Below, piece by piece: positions 25,170 to 34,340 of a stretch of 64,000 nucleotides of DNA; position 1 is the first letter of the stretch; every line of letters starts with the position of its first letter. The position numbers and the translations under genes were made by a program. This DNA is from Microbacterium sp. LWH13-1.2 (GTDB lineage: Bacteria > Actinomycetota > Actinomycetes > Actinomycetales > Microbacteriaceae). Under the pieces are notes generated by a model, which ran no database searches, was not told the origin of the DNA, and saw nothing but the letters and a program-made list of their open reading frames with translations. The stretch covers positions 1,984,001-2,048,000 of the forward strand of contig NZ_CP151635.1 of the NCBI RefSeq assembly GCF_038397735.1, written 5' to 3'.

Positions 25170-26402
25170 TCAGTCGTCAAGGTAGAGATCGGATGCCCTC
25201 GGGGTGAGAACGGCGTCGAGAACGACGCATGCAGCTCCGACGGCACCCACATCGTCTCCCACCACGGTGCCCTCGACAGGGAGAAGATGCACTGCGCGCG
25301 TGGCGCTTCGCCTGTTCAGCTGCTCGGGGAGCTCGCGCAGGTACACCTCGGCCAGGCGGCCCCAGAACGGCCCACCCAACACGACACGGTCGACGTCGAG
25401 CACGTTGGTCAGCGCCGAGATCAGGACCGCGAGGTGGCCCGCCGCCCGGCGCAGCACCGCGAGCGCAGGCGAATCGCCGGCACCGGCCCGCTCGCAGAGG
25501 AGTGAGAAACGCGCCTCTACGGCACGCTCGTCGTCAGCATCTCGATCATCGTCGAACACTCCCGCGGTCTCCGCCTGCTCGACGATCGCCTGCGGCGTGC
25601 ACACCACCTCCACGCATCCGCGTGATCCGCACGAGCATGCCGGCCCCTCCGGATCGACCATGATGTGACCGATCTCGCCGAAGTTATGAGAACTGCCCGT
25701 GATGACACCGCCCCCGCGCACCGCGGAGGCGCCGAGCCCCGTTCCGAGGTAGATGAACAGGAACGAGCCCTCGGTGGAATCGGTACCCGTCCAGAGCTCG
25801 CCCACGGCGGCGGCCGTCGTGTCCTTCTCGAGAGTGACGTCGAACCCGGTGGCCGCAGCGAGCACCGAACGCAGCGGAACTCGATGCCAGCCGTGCAGCT
25901 TCGGCGGGTCTATCACCGTGCCCTTCTGCGCGTCGAGCGGACCGGGAGCGGCCACCCCGACACCCGCGACGAGAGCACGGTCGACTCCGGCCTCGTCGAT
26001 CAGCGCATCGATCGTCTGGGCCATGGTCTCGACGATGCGGCGGGGATCCTTGTCAGGCGTCCGAACCACGAGTCGGTGGATCACACCGCCCGACATGTTC
26101 AGCAGTACGAAGGTGATCACCGCCGGGTCGAGGTGCACACCCACCGAGAAGCGGCTCTCCGCCACCAGGCGAAGAGTGACACGAGGCTTGCCGGGTCCGT
26201 TGATCGTCCGCCCCGCCTCGGCGATGAATCCGTCGTCGAGCAGCCGTCGGGTGATGTTCGTGATCGTCTGGGCGGAGAGCCCCGTCGCCTCGACGAGCTC
26301 GATGCGACTGAGCCCCTCGGCCGAGCGGCGGATGGCCTCGAGGATCACCGACTGGTTGAAGTCGCCCATTCGGGGGAGGTTGGTTCCTCGGCGCATTCCC
26401 AT
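25170..26402 (-). CDS. ROK family transcriptional regulator
   Basis: 410 residues from ATG 26402; a longer frame to 26474 looks non-coding. N-terminal winged helix (about 12-65): NQSVILEAIRRSAEGLSRIELVEATGLSAQTITNITRRLLDDGFI. The ROK domain follows, with GTGLGASAVRGGGVITGSSHNFGEIGHIMVDP and the zinc-binding cluster CSCGSRGCVEVVC. NagC/XylR-type repressors sense sugars or sugar phosphates. No sugar operon is adjacent, so the regulon is elsewhere or limited to itself. Upstream (26403-26480) is relatively AT-rich and holds its promoter. Confidence 0.88.
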   Translation of the reverse strand: MGMRRGTNLPRMGDFNQSVILEAIRRSAEGLSRIELVEATGLSAQTITNITRRLLDDGFIAEAGRTINGPGKPRVTLRLVAESRFSVGVHLDPAVITFVLLNMSGGVIHRLVVRTPDKDPRRIVETMAQTIDALIDEAGVDRALVAGVGVAAPGPLDAQKGTVIDPPKLHGWHRVPLRSVLAAATGFDVTLEKDTTAAAVGELWTGTDSTEGSFLFIYLGTGLGASAVRGGGVITGSSHNFGEIGHIMVDPEGPACSCGSRGCVEVVCTPQAIVEQAETAGVFDDDRDADDERAVEARFSLLCERAGAGDSPALAVLRRAAGHLAVLISALTNVLDVDRVVLGGPFWGRLAEVYLRELPEQLNRRSATRAVHLLPVEGTVVGDDVGAVGAACVVLDAVLTPRASDLYLDD

Positions 26403-26575
26403 GCCCCATCTTCTCGCATGGGAGCCATTCCTGTGTCCCCCAAAATACCTACAGACAACGACTTGAATAACCACGAGACTGAGTAAGACGCTTCGCGTTC
26501 GGCTGGTCTCTCCGTCCCAGGGTAGACAGACGCAGACCGGCCACCAGCGGATGGTTTTCGGGTAACTGTCCGCAT

Positions 26576-26608
26576 GGCGAGGGGCTGGCGGATTCGCCGC
26601 CCCTCGCC
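26576..26608. terminator. Long hairpin downstream of sensory operon
   Basis: GGCGAGGGGC (26576-26585) pairs with GCCCCTCGCC (26599-26608), and the loop itself holds GGCG/CGCC. It lies 63 bases beyond the stop of the last sensory-operon gene. No T-run follows, so it may be a weak or factor-assisted terminator. The rest of 26403-26671 shows nothing else except the ROK promoter. Confidence 0.5.
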
Positions 26609-26671
26609 CACTCTGTCTGACCTCGACTCTGACCTCCTCCCCCGGCCAGAGCCGAGGGCAAGGACCGCCTC

Positions 26672-27682
26672 TCAGTGCTCGGGTGCCTCGCGGGGGATCT
26701 CGTGGAAGACATCCACGGCGTCGTCATCGCTCTGCCCGCCGGCGCCGGCGCGACCGACCACCGTCACCGCGGTCACCGGATCCCGTGCGGCACGGATGAT
26801 CCAGCGCTCGGCGTCGGCGTCACGAAGCACCCTAGCGAGCTCGTCACGGATCACGGCTCGCCGCGCTTCGTCGACATCGTCCAGACCGCCCTCGTCGAAG
26901 ACGGTCACGGCGGCACCGTGCCGCCGGGCATCCTCGATCGCATCCCGCACCGCATCGTTGAGCAGGTCGGCGCCGCGCAGCTCGTCGCGGAGCCGCCCCT
27001 CGGCCAGCCTCGCCTGGAGCCGTTCCTCGGCGTCGAGCGCACCGCGGGACGCGACGGCGCGGCTGAGCACAGGTCCGGCGACGGCGAGCGCGAACTGCGT
27101 GCGCAGGCGCCGCTCCTTCTGCCGCACCTGCTGCGTCGCGTGCCACGCGGATACCGCCTGCTGGATGCCGGCGAGGCGCTCGGTGTCACGCACCGCCCGA
27201 TCCCAGAACATCACCAGCAGGTGGGCCACCGCGACCCACATGAAGGATCCGACCAGGCCGAGCGACAGCGCCACGAAGAACCCGAGATAGGCCGACGAGG
27301 CGACCACGAGGACCAGGACGACGAGCCAGCCGATCACGAATCGGCGGCGCACGATGCATACGATGCCCACCAGCCCGAGCGCACCGATGTACCACGTGGC
27401 GAATGGCGCGGTCAGAGTCAGCGGATCGAGCGAGAGTGTCACGAGGATGGGGATCAGCACGCTGGATGCCAGCGTGACGAGGGCGACCCACAGGGGCATC
27501 CGCACCGACGTCGCGGAGTCCCAGAGGATCGCCGCGTTCACGACCACGAGATACAGACCGATCGCTGCCACCATCAGCAGCGGCCCGGTGGGCTGCTCGA
27601 TCCACCAGACGCCTCTGGCGGCGAAGTACATCGCGAACCCGACTGCGAGAGAGGTCGCGACGCTGCGCACCGTCCGATTCAT
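26672..27682 (-). CDS. Membrane protein with kinase-remnant-like C-terminus
   Basis: 336 residues, ATG at 27682 overlapping the stop of the histidine kinase gene (ATGA). About six membrane helices fill residues 8-165. The cytoplasmic half (about 170-336) is helical, with QKERRLRTQFALAVAGPVLSRAV and RLRDELRGADLLNDAVRDAIEDARRHGAAVTVFDEGGLDDVDEARR. It has the outline of a sensor protein, but I see no phospho-accepting His box and no N, G1 or G2 ATP-binding motifs. It is probably an accessory or pseudo-kinase partner of the upstream kinase. Function is inferred from operon structure. Confidence 0.65.
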   Translation of the reverse strand: MNRTVRSVATSLAVGFAMYFAARGVWWIEQPTGPLLMVAAIGLYLVVVNAAILWDSATSVRMPLWVALVTLASSVLIPILVTLSLDPLTLTAPFATWYIGALGLVGIVCIVRRRFVIGWLVVLVLVVASSAYLGFFVALSLGLVGSFMWVAVAHLLVMFWDRAVRDTERLAGIQQAVSAWHATQQVRQKERRLRTQFALAVAGPVLSRAVASRGALDAEERLQARLAEGRLRDELRGADLLNDAVRDAIEDARRHGAAVTVFDEGGLDDVDEARRAVIRDELARVLRDADAERWIIRAARDPVTAVTVVGRAGAGGQSDDDAVDVFHEIPREAPEH

Positions 27683-28911
27683 GGACGCTCCCAGCCGAGC
27701 GTCACGGTGGTGCCGCACTCGCTCGAGTCGATCTTCGCCGTCCCAGCCACGCCGGCCATGCGCGCAAGGATCGACGCGCTGATGCCGAGGCGGTCAGCAC
27801 CGATGGCCTGGAGGTCGAACCCGGGACCGGTGTCGGTGATCGTCACGCTGATCCCCTCGTCACCCCTGCCCTCGGCGAGAATGTGCAGCCCCCGTCCGTT
27901 CGCGTGCGTCACGGCGTTGCCGAGGGCCTGTCGGGCGGCGAGCACGAGCGCCCGCGCGGCACGACCCGGGATCAGTCCGATCCCCCCTCGCTCTTCGACG
28001 ATCGCATCCGCTCCGAGCTCGGAGAGCGCCCGCCGCAGCTCCACGACGATCTGTGCGATTCCGACCGGCTCATCGCTCCCCTCCTGCGCCACCGCGGCTT
28101 CGGTGTTCGCGAGCCGGGTCAGCGCCTCGCGCGCCATGCCGACGGCGAGCTCCTGTGCTCGTTCCCCCTCTGCCCGCTCCGCAGCGATGAGAGCAGCGAG
28201 GACGCTGTCGTGCATGAGCGCCGACATCGTCGCACGCTCCTCCTCCGCAGCGGCAGCCGCAGCGGCCGATGCATAGGATTCCACAGCGTGCGCGCGGGCT
28301 TCGTCGACGCCGGCTGCGACGGATCGGAACATCCAGCCCAGCGCGATGATCACGATGCCGAGGATCAGTGTGAACGACACGTCGAACGCCGTGGTCACCC
28401 AGAAGTCCCGCGAGAACTCCCCCTCGACCAGCCGGACGTACCCGTAGACGAAAGGGAGGCCCACTGCCCAGGCGAACTGCAGCCATAGCGGGAAGGCGAG
28501 CATCGCGGCGACGACGCCGACGTTGACGAGGAAGAAGATCCACGGCTGATCGGCCGCCTTGCCCACGGGGTCGACGAAGCTCGGCCAGGCTCCGAGTGCA
28601 AGGGTGTAGACGATCGCGAAGACACCTGACGCGGTGCGCACCCCTCGGCCGACCACGCAGGCGATCAGCATCACCACGAGTGGTGTGAACACCACCAGAA
28701 GCATCGCGATCCTCGCAGGATCCGACCACGACATCGTCGTGATGCCGGCGATCAGCGCCTGGGCTCCGAGGATCGCCGATCCGATCGCGACCACCGTCGC
28801 GAGGATGCGCTCCATGCGCTTGCCCGTGAATCGCTCGAATTCGGTCTCGACGCTCCCCGGGGAAGGGATCTTGCTCCACGCATCGCGGATGCTGAGCGGG
28901 TCAGTGGGCAC
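27679..28911 (-). CDS. Sensor histidine kinase, NarL/DesK type
   Basis: 410 residues, overlapping the response regulator gene by 11 bases. Six membrane helices between about 36 and 196 with short loops, so it may sense a membrane signal. The phospho-acceptor region is ALMHDSVLAALIAAERAEGE (H234), followed by a HATPase domain with ARQALGNAVTHANGRG (N box) and ITDTGPGFDLQAIGADRLGIS (G1 and beyond), and a final CGTTVTLGW. It forms a three-gene operon with the regulator and a second membrane protein. Confidence 0.88.
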   Translation of the reverse strand: MPTDPLSIRDAWSKIPSPGSVETEFERFTGKRMERILATVVAIGSAILGAQALIAGITTMSWSDPARIAMLLVVFTPLVVMLIACVVGRGVRTASGVFAIVYTLALGAWPSFVDPVGKAADQPWIFFLVNVGVVAAMLAFPLWLQFAWAVGLPFVYGYVRLVEGEFSRDFWVTTAFDVSFTLILGIVIIALGWMFRSVAAGVDEARAHAVESYASAAAAAAAEEERATMSALMHDSVLAALIAAERAEGERAQELAVGMAREALTRLANTEAAVAQEGSDEPVGIAQIVVELRRALSELGADAIVEERGGIGLIPGRAARALVLAARQALGNAVTHANGRGLHILAEGRGDEGISVTITDTGPGFDLQAIGADRLGISASILARMAGVAGTAKIDSSECGTTVTLGWERP

Positions 28912-29563
28912 TCGGTGCCCCGTCTGCGGCGACGATCCCGTCCTCCATCGCGCGGCGGAGGAGATCGACCTTGGTCGGCGCCGGGCGCCCGACCTCGACG
29001 TACTTCACCCTGATCCGCGTGATGTTCTCCTTGGCGGTCGAGTAGGCGACGCCGAGACGCTCGGCCACAGCCTTCAGCGGCAGACCCGCCGCGTACAGGC
29101 GCAGCACATCGCGCTCGCGAGAGGAGAGCTGCGCATCCGCGAAGTCACGGTCGCCGTCGACGGCACTCGCCCATTCGACGTTGTTGAGCGCCTCGCCGTC
29201 GGCGACCGTGCGGATCGCATCGAGCACGTCGTCGAGCGCCGAGGACTTGCTGACGACTCCGGCGGCACCCGCGGCGAGCGCCTCGCGAACGGCCGCCGGA
29301 CGGTCGGCGACGCTGTGGATCACGACGCTCGCACCGTCGGTGACGAGCGATCTGACGTTCTCGGTGACCGTCGTGCCGTCACCCAGAGTGAGGTCCAGCA
29401 CGACCACGTCTGCGGGCGGAGCCGCGGACGCCGATCGCCACTCGAGGTACGACACGACAGTGCTGCCGGAGAAGACCACCGTCTGCCCGCCGTCACGGGC
29501 GAACGCGGCCTCCAGACCGAGGCGGACGGATTCGTGATCGTCGATGAGTGCGACCCTGCTCAT
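28901..29563 (-). CDS. LuxR/NarL-family response regulator
   Basis: 220 residues, ATG at 29563 with TAGGCT six bases upstream (leaderless type). Receiver domain 1-125 with acidic pair D8/D9 in ALIDDHESVRLG, phospho-acceptor D57 in VVVLDLTL, and a Ser/Lys end (VVSKSS). The C-terminal HTH (about 144-205) reads LSSRERDVLRLYAAGLPLKAVAERLGVAYSTAKENITRIRVKY. It is the first gene of the operon with the sensor kinase; targets are unknown. Confidence 0.92.
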   Translation of the reverse strand: MSRVALIDDHESVRLGLEAAFARDGGQTVVFSGSTVVSYLEWRSASAAPPADVVVLDLTLGDGTTVTENVRSLVTDGASVVIHSVADRPAAVREALAAGAAGVVSKSSALDDVLDAIRTVADGEALNNVEWASAVDGDRDFADAQLSSRERDVLRLYAAGLPLKAVAERLGVAYSTAKENITRIRVKYVEVGRPAPTKVDLLRRAMEDGIVAADGAPSAH

Positions 29564-29601
29564 CCACCCAGCCTAGTGATTCGCGCGGGTGTCGATTCCC
29601 G

Positions 29602-30831
29602 TCACCGCGTGAGCAGAGCGACGACCTCGAAATGATGCGAGTGCGGGAACAGGTCGAAGCCGCGGAGAGTCCCCACGTTCCACCCGCGCTCACGGAAGGT
29701 GCCGAGGTCGCGCGCCAGGGCGACCGGGTCGCAGGCGACGTAGGCGATCGCCTCGGGGGCGAGTGCGTCGAGGGCCTCGACCACCGCGCGACCGGCTCCG
29801 GCCCTGGGCGGATCCAGGACCACAGCACCCGCGTTCGTTCCCGCGGGCGCTCCCGCGATGTAGCGGTCGACGCGCGCGGTCACCGCGCTGACGCCGAGCT
29901 GCGCGAGGTTCTGCTGCGCGTGAGCCGTAGCGCGCCTGCTGGATTCGACCGTGACGATGTCGGTGCCGCCGAGGTCCGCGAGCGATGCGGCGAAGAGCCC
30001 CACGCCTCCGTACAGGTCGAAGTGCTTCTTCTCGGGGTCGACATGGCCGTCGAGGATGCCGTACACGGCACCGTCGAGCACCGATGCGGCGCGCGGATGC
30101 ACCTGCCAGAAGCCGCCGGCATCGACCTGGAAGCGTCGATCGCCCACCTGCTCGTAGACGACCTCGGGCGCGGGGCGTCGGCCCTGTCCTCGCGCGGGAC
30201 GCTCATCGAGCCGCTCACGACGGATGATCCGGACCTTGCCGTCGCCGGGTTCGACCAGGTCGACGCTGCCTGGCTCGCCGCCGACGAGCGCGAGCGCGGC
30301 CCGGGCGATCGCCGGACGCGCCAGGGGATGCGAGCCGACGGGGATCACGCGGTGACTGCGCGCGGCATAGGGGCCGACCTGTCCGTCATCGTCGACGTGC
30401 AGCGTGACCCTGGTTCGCCATCCGGTTCCGTCGGAGGAGTCGACCGCCTCGATCTCGGGGGCCTCGAGCCCCGCACCCGCGAACCGGTCGAGGGCCTCGG
30501 TCAGCACCTGGCGCTTCAGGACCCGCTGATGCCCGAGGTCGATGTGTCCGAGGTCTGCACCTCCCGGGCGGTCTTCCGGAGCACGGGAGACGTCGGCCTC
30601 CGACCAGATGTGCGGTCGGCGGTGCGGGGACGCCTCGAGGACCTCGACCGTCTCCGCGCGCCAGAAGCTCTTCGACTCGTCCATCGAGTCCTCGGTCAGC
30701 CTCGCACGCACCCGCTCTCCGGGGATCGCATCGGAGACGAACACGACGCGTCCCTCGTGGCGGGCGATGAACGTACCGCCGTGCGCGATGCCGGTGATGT
30801 CGAGATCGAGCAGGGCTGCGGAAGAAGTCAT
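29602..30831 (-). CDS. TrmA/RlmC/D-type RNA methyltransferase
   Basis: 409 residues, ATG at 30831 with TATCCT six bases upstream (leaderless type). N-terminal TRAM domain (about 5-70: LDLDITGIAHGGTFIARHEGRVVFVSDAIPGERV), a central domain, then the SAM-binding part with DLYGGVGLFAASLA, VVLDPPRAGAGRAVVEAL, the catalytic Cys in AYVACDPVALARDLG, and DLFPHSHHFEVVALL. It is a uracil-5 methyltransferase of tRNA or 23S rRNA; the position modified is not determined. No iron-sulfur Cys cluster is seen in the N-terminal region. Its promoter overlaps that of divergent maf. Confidence 0.9.
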   Translation of the reverse strand: MTSSAALLDLDITGIAHGGTFIARHEGRVVFVSDAIPGERVRARLTEDSMDESKSFWRAETVEVLEASPHRRPHIWSEADVSRAPEDRPGGADLGHIDLGHQRVLKRQVLTEALDRFAGAGLEAPEIEAVDSSDGTGWRTRVTLHVDDDGQVGPYAARSHRVIPVGSHPLARPAIARAALALVGGEPGSVDLVEPGDGKVRIIRRERLDERPARGQGRRPAPEVVYEQVGDRRFQVDAGGFWQVHPRAASVLDGAVYGILDGHVDPEKKHFDLYGGVGLFAASLADLGGTDIVTVESSRRATAHAQQNLAQLGVSAVTARVDRYIAGAPAGTNAGAVVLDPPRAGAGRAVVEALDALAPEAIAYVACDPVALARDLGTFRERGWNVGTLRGFDLFPHSHHFEVVALLTR

Positions 30832-30837
30832 CCTTCG

Positions 30838-30847
30838 AGGATACGGT
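30838..30847. promoter_or_regulatory. Overlapping divergent leaderless -10 elements
   Basis: Minus-strand TATCCT (30843-30838) serves the methyltransferase start at 30831, and plus-strand TACGGT (30842-30847) serves the maf start at 30855. The two hexamers share bases 30842-30843, and only 23 bases separate the start codons. RNA polymerase could not open both at once. Confidence 0.6.
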
Positions 30848-30854
30848 GGTGCAC

Positions 30855-31493
30855 ATGCGCGTCTGCCTCGCCTCCACCTCCCCTGCCCGCCTGATGCTGC
30901 TGCGGCAGGCAGGAATCGAGCCGCTCACGCAGTCGCCGGCCGTGGATGAGGATGCCGTGGCGGCCGTCGCCGCGGCAGCGCGCGGCACCGCACTGCCCCC
31001 GGCCGAACTCGTGCTGCTGCTCGCCCGAGCGAAGGCCGCCGACGTCGCGCACAAGCTCGCCGCGGAAGGCCTCTTCGACGGCATCGTGATCGGCGGCGAC
31101 TCGATGTTCGCACTCGGGGGCCGCGTGTACGGCAAGCCCTACACCCCCGAGGAGGCCACCCGGCGCTGGCACGAGATGCGCGGCGCCACCGGCATCCTGC
31201 ACTCCGGACACTCGGTGTTCCGGGTGTCCCCCGGTGCCGCGCCCGTCGAGGCGACCGCGACCGCAGAAGCCTCTGTGACGTTCGCCGACGACATCACGGA
31301 TGCCGAGATCGCCGCCTACGTCGCGTCCGGCGAGCCTCTGCACGTCGCGGGCGCATTCACGGTCGACAGCCTGGGCGGGGCCTTCATCACCCGCGTCGAC
31401 GGGGATCCGTCGACCGTGGTGGGGATGTCCCTGTCGACCGTGCGACGCCTGGCCACGGATCTGGGCGTCGCGTGGACCGACCTCTGGTCGTAG
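30855..31493 (+). CDS. maf: Maf-family nucleotide pyrophosphatase
   Basis: 212 residues from ATG 30855; a GTG at 30846 is possible, but TACGGT lies seven bases before the ATG. Motifs LASTSPARLMLLRQAGI (4-20), VDED, LARAKAADVA, IGGDSMF (catalytic Asp), GKPYTPEEA and a C-terminal SLGGAFITRVDGDPSTVVGMSLSTVRRLA. It hydrolyses non-canonical or modified nucleotides such as pseudouridine- or methyl-nucleotides. It precedes accA3, as in mycobacteria. Confidence 0.92.
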   Translation: MRVCLASTSPARLMLLRQAGIEPLTQSPAVDEDAVAAVAAAARGTALPPAELVLLLARAKAADVAHKLAAEGLFDGIVIGGDSMFALGGRVYGKPYTPEEATRRWHEMRGATGILHSGHSVFRVSPGAAPVEATATAEASVTFADDITDAEIAAYVASGEPLHVAGAFTVDSLGGAFITRVDGDPSTVVGMSLSTVRRLATDLGVAWTDLWS

Positions 31494-31571
31494 GGTCTCA
31501 TCGACGTTTCTCCCTCTTTCTTGTGGAGAGTCGTCAAAGAGATCGAGTTCCTTCTCGCTAGGCTGGCAACC

Positions 31572-33338
31572 ATGCCTGATATCGCCAAGGTGCTCATCGC
31601 CAACCGCGGCGAGATCGCCGTCCGCATCATCCGTGCCGCTCGTGACTCGGGGATCGCCTCAGTCGCCGTGTACGCCGACCAGGATCGCGACGCTCTGCAC
31701 ACCCGCCTCGCCGACGAGGCCTACGCCCTCGGCGGAGCGACGAGCGCCGAGACCTACCTGCAGATCGAGAAGATCCTCTCGATCGCCCGCCGTGCCGGCG
31801 CAGACGCCGTGCACCCGGGGTACGGCTTCCTCGCCGAGAACGCCGAGTTCGCCCGCGCCGTCATCGGTGCCGGGATGACCTGGATCGGCCCCTCCCCCGA
31901 GGCCATCGAGGCGCTCGGAGACAAGGTCACCGCTCGTCACGTCGCCGAGAAGGTGGGCGCCCCGCTCGCGCCCGGGACTCCCGGCCCCGTGGCCGGCGCA
32001 GACGAGGTCGTCGCGTTCGCGAAGGAGTTCGGCCTGCCGATCGCGATCAAGGCCGCCTACGGTGGCGGCGGACGCGGGCTCAAGGTCGCTCGCGAACTCG
32101 ACGAGGTCGCCGAGCTGTTCGAATCCGCGACACGTGAGGCCGTCACCGCCTTCGGCCGCGGCGAGTGCTTCGTCGAGAAGTACCTCGACAAGCCCCGCCA
32201 CGTCGAGACGCAGTGCCTGGCGGACTCCGCGGGCAACGTCGTCGTCATCTCGACCCGCGACTGCTCGCTGCAGCGCCGTCACCAGAAGCTCGTCGAGGAG
32301 GCGCCTGCGCCGTTCCTCACCGACGAGCAGAACGACCTGCTGTACTCGGCGTCGAAGGCCATCCTCAAGGAGGTCGGCTATGTCGGCGCGGGAACCTGCG
32401 AGTTCCTGATCGGCGCCGACGGCACTGTCTCGTTCCTCGAGGTCAACACCCGCCTGCAGGTCGAGCACCCCGTCTCCGAAGAGGTCACCGGCATCGACCT
32501 TGTGCGCGAGCAGTTCCGGATCGCGGCCGGCGGCACCATCGACTACGACGACCCGAAGCCGACCGGACACTCGATCGAGTTCCGCATCAACGGCGAAGAC
32601 CCTGGTCGCGGTTTCCTCCCCCAGCCGGGTCCGATCCACGTCTTCAAGACCTTCGGCGGCCCCGGCATCCGTCTCGACTCCGGCGTCACCGCCGGCGACT
32701 CCGTCTCGGGAGCGTTCGACTCGCTGCTCGCGAAGATCATCGTCACGGGCAAGGACCGCGCCGAGGCCCTCGAGCGCTCGCGCCGGGCGCTCGACGAGTT
32801 CGAGGTCGCGGGTCTTCCGACCGTTTTGCCGTTCCACCGCAAGGTCGTCCGCGACCCGGCCTTCACCGCCGACAACGGCGAGTTCGGCATCTTCACCCGA
32901 TGGATCGAGACCGAGTTCGAGAACGACATCCCCGCGTGGGACGGCGAGCTCGAGTCTCCGGCCGCCGCCGAGAACCGCCACACCGTGGTCGTCGAGGTCG
33001 CCGGCAAACGGCTCGAGGTGAGCCTGCCCGACCGTGTCGCGGTCGCCGCAGGAACCGCGGGACGACCGGCCGCCGTGCCGCCGTCTCGTCGCAGCCACGC
33101 CACCTCGGTCAGCGCCGGAGCCTCCGGTGACGCCGTGAAGTCGCCGATGCAGGCCACCGTGGTCAAGGTCGCCGTCGAAGAGGGGCAGCAGGTAGTCAAG
33201 GGCGACCTGGTCGTCGTGCTCGAGGCGATGAAGATGGAACAGCCGCTGCAGGCGCACAAGGACGGCACGGTCGGCAGCATCGCGGCCACCGCGGGAGCGA
33301 CCGTCGCCGCCGGCCATCAGCTGCTCACGATCAGCTGA
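31572..33338 (+). CDS. accA3: Acyl-CoA carboxylase alpha subunit (biotin carboxylase-BCCP)
   Basis: 588 residues, ATG at 31572 with TAGGCT seven bases upstream (leaderless type). Biotin carboxylase domain about 1-450: [34 protein letters not shown], the Gly-rich ATP loop [32 protein letters not shown] and [14 protein letters not shown]. The C-terminal biotinyl domain has EAMKMEQ with K554 as the biotinylated lysine. It works with AccD and AccE to make malonyl- or methylmalonyl-CoA. It is ended by a strong bidirectional terminator. Confidence 0.95.
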   Translation: MPDIAKVLIANRGEIAVRIIRAARDSGIASVAVYADQDRDALHTRLADEAYALGGATSAETYLQIEKILSIARRAGADAVHPGYGFLAENAEFARAVIGAGMTWIGPSPEAIEALGDKVTARHVAEKVGAPLAPGTPGPVAGADEVVAFAKEFGLPIAIKAAYGGGGRGLKVARELDEVAELFESATREAVTAFGRGECFVEKYLDKPRHVETQCLADSAGNVVVISTRDCSLQRRHQKLVEEAPAPFLTDEQNDLLYSASKAILKEVGYVGAGTCEFLIGADGTVSFLEVNTRLQVEHPVSEEVTGIDLVREQFRIAAGGTIDYDDPKPTGHSIEFRINGEDPGRGFLPQPGPIHVFKTFGGPGIRLDSGVTAGDSVSGAFDSLLAKIIVTGKDRAEALERSRRALDEFEVAGLPTVLPFHRKVVRDPAFTADNGEFGIFTRWIETEFENDIPAWDGELESPAAAENRHTVVVEVAGKRLEVSLPDRVAVAAGTAGRPAAVPPSRRSHATSVSAGASGDAVKSPMQATVVKVAVEEGQQVVKGDLVVVLEAMKMEQPLQAHKDGTVGSIAATAGATVAAGHQLLTIS

Positions 33339-33354
33339 CCGCAGACAGTCTCAG

Positions 33355-33390
33355 GACGAAGGCCCCCGCCGCGAGGCGGGGGCCTTCGTC
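33355..33390. terminator. Strong bidirectional hairpin terminator
   Basis: GACGAAGGCCCCCGCC (33355-33370), loop GCGA, GGCGGGGGCCTTCGTC (33375-33390): a perfect 16-base stem between the convergent accA3 and membrane-protein genes. Confidence 0.8.
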
Positions 33391-33396
33391 GGCGAT

Positions 33397-34278
33397 TCAG
33401 TCCGCCGGGGCAGAAGCGCACCATTCATCGAGCAGTCGCTGCCCTGTCGATGTGCCGAGGGTGGCGCGTGCCGCCGGCGAATCGTGGAACTCCCGCAGCG
33501 CGGACCAGACGACCTGCGGGTGCGTCTTCAGCATCGCCGGGGCCACGGTGACCGTGGCGGCGACACGCATCCCGTGGGACGCGGTCACACGGCTCGGATC
33601 CACGCGAAGCCGGATCACGGGGAGCTCGACCATGCCGCGACGCGGTTCCGTCAGGTCTGGCTCCACGCCGCGGATAGAGGTCCACGGCAGGTACAGGGTC
33701 TCTGTGGCACGGATCAGGATCACCCCGTCGTGGCCGATGCCCAGCCCCATCGGCCGACGACCGAAGGAATCGGAGCGGTACTGCGTGATGGCCGCACGAA
33801 CCGCCGTATAGACGAACAGGGCGGCGGTCGCCGCGAGCACCGCGACTCCGAGGAAGGCCTCGGGTCGGCCGGTCAGCCCGATTCCGACCGCCACGATCGC
33901 AGCCGCGATGAGCACGAGCGCCCACACGACGCACAGCGTCAGGGTGAGGACGCCCGGCCGCCGCTCCGGCACGAAATGCATGCGTGCATCCGGGGTCGAT
34001 ATCCGCCCGCGCGTCAGAGTCGCCGCGTCGACCAGACGCGCGCGCCCCTCGGCGAAAGGTGTGCGGGCCGCGACCGCGAGGGCCGTGACACCGAACAGCG
34101 CGACGAACGCACCCGACCACAGCGGGCCGGCTGCGCCGCCCGAGAATCCGATCATGGCGGCCGCGGCTGCGAAGAGGACGACGCCCAGCCAGAGCATGCC
34201 GGTGTTGCGCCGGGGGCGACGTTCACCCCACGTCGCCGGCCATCCCTGCAGCGGTGGCGACGCGAACGGATCCGTCAC
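33397..34278 (-). CDS. Membrane protein of unknown function
   Basis: 293 residues. Two membrane helices lie at about 28-70 and two more at about 110-160, followed by a soluble C-terminal half: GLGIGHDGVILIRATETLYLPWTSIRGVEPDLTE. That last stretch looks like a bacterial PH-like domain, as found in actinobacterial membrane proteins. The basic linker after helix 2 carries GRARLVDAATLTRGRIS. No function can be assigned. Confidence 0.65.
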   Translation of the reverse strand: MTDPFASPPLQGWPATWGERRPRRNTGMLWLGVVLFAAAAAMIGFSGGAAGPLWSGAFVALFGVTALAVAARTPFAEGRARLVDAATLTRGRISTPDARMHFVPERRPGVLTLTLCVVWALVLIAAAIVAVGIGLTGRPEAFLGVAVLAATAALFVYTAVRAAITQYRSDSFGRRPMGLGIGHDGVILIRATETLYLPWTSIRGVEPDLTEPRRGMVELPVIRLRVDPSRVTASHGMRVAATVTVAPAMLKTHPQVVWSALREFHDSPAARATLGTSTGQRLLDEWCASAPAD

Positions 34279-34340
34279 TGCGCCTCCCCCGCGAAGCCGA
34301 ACGGCACCACGGGATCGGCAGACAGCACGATCACCGGCAC

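Noticed and set aside
26403..26671. Small open frames between the ROK gene and the sensory operon
   Set aside because: No ribosome sites, motifs or plausible composition; the stretch holds a promoter and a hairpin.
29548..30894. 448-codon plus-strand frame opposite the RNA methyltransferase
   Set aside because: Shadow of a gene with clear TRAM and SAM motifs; no motif of its own.
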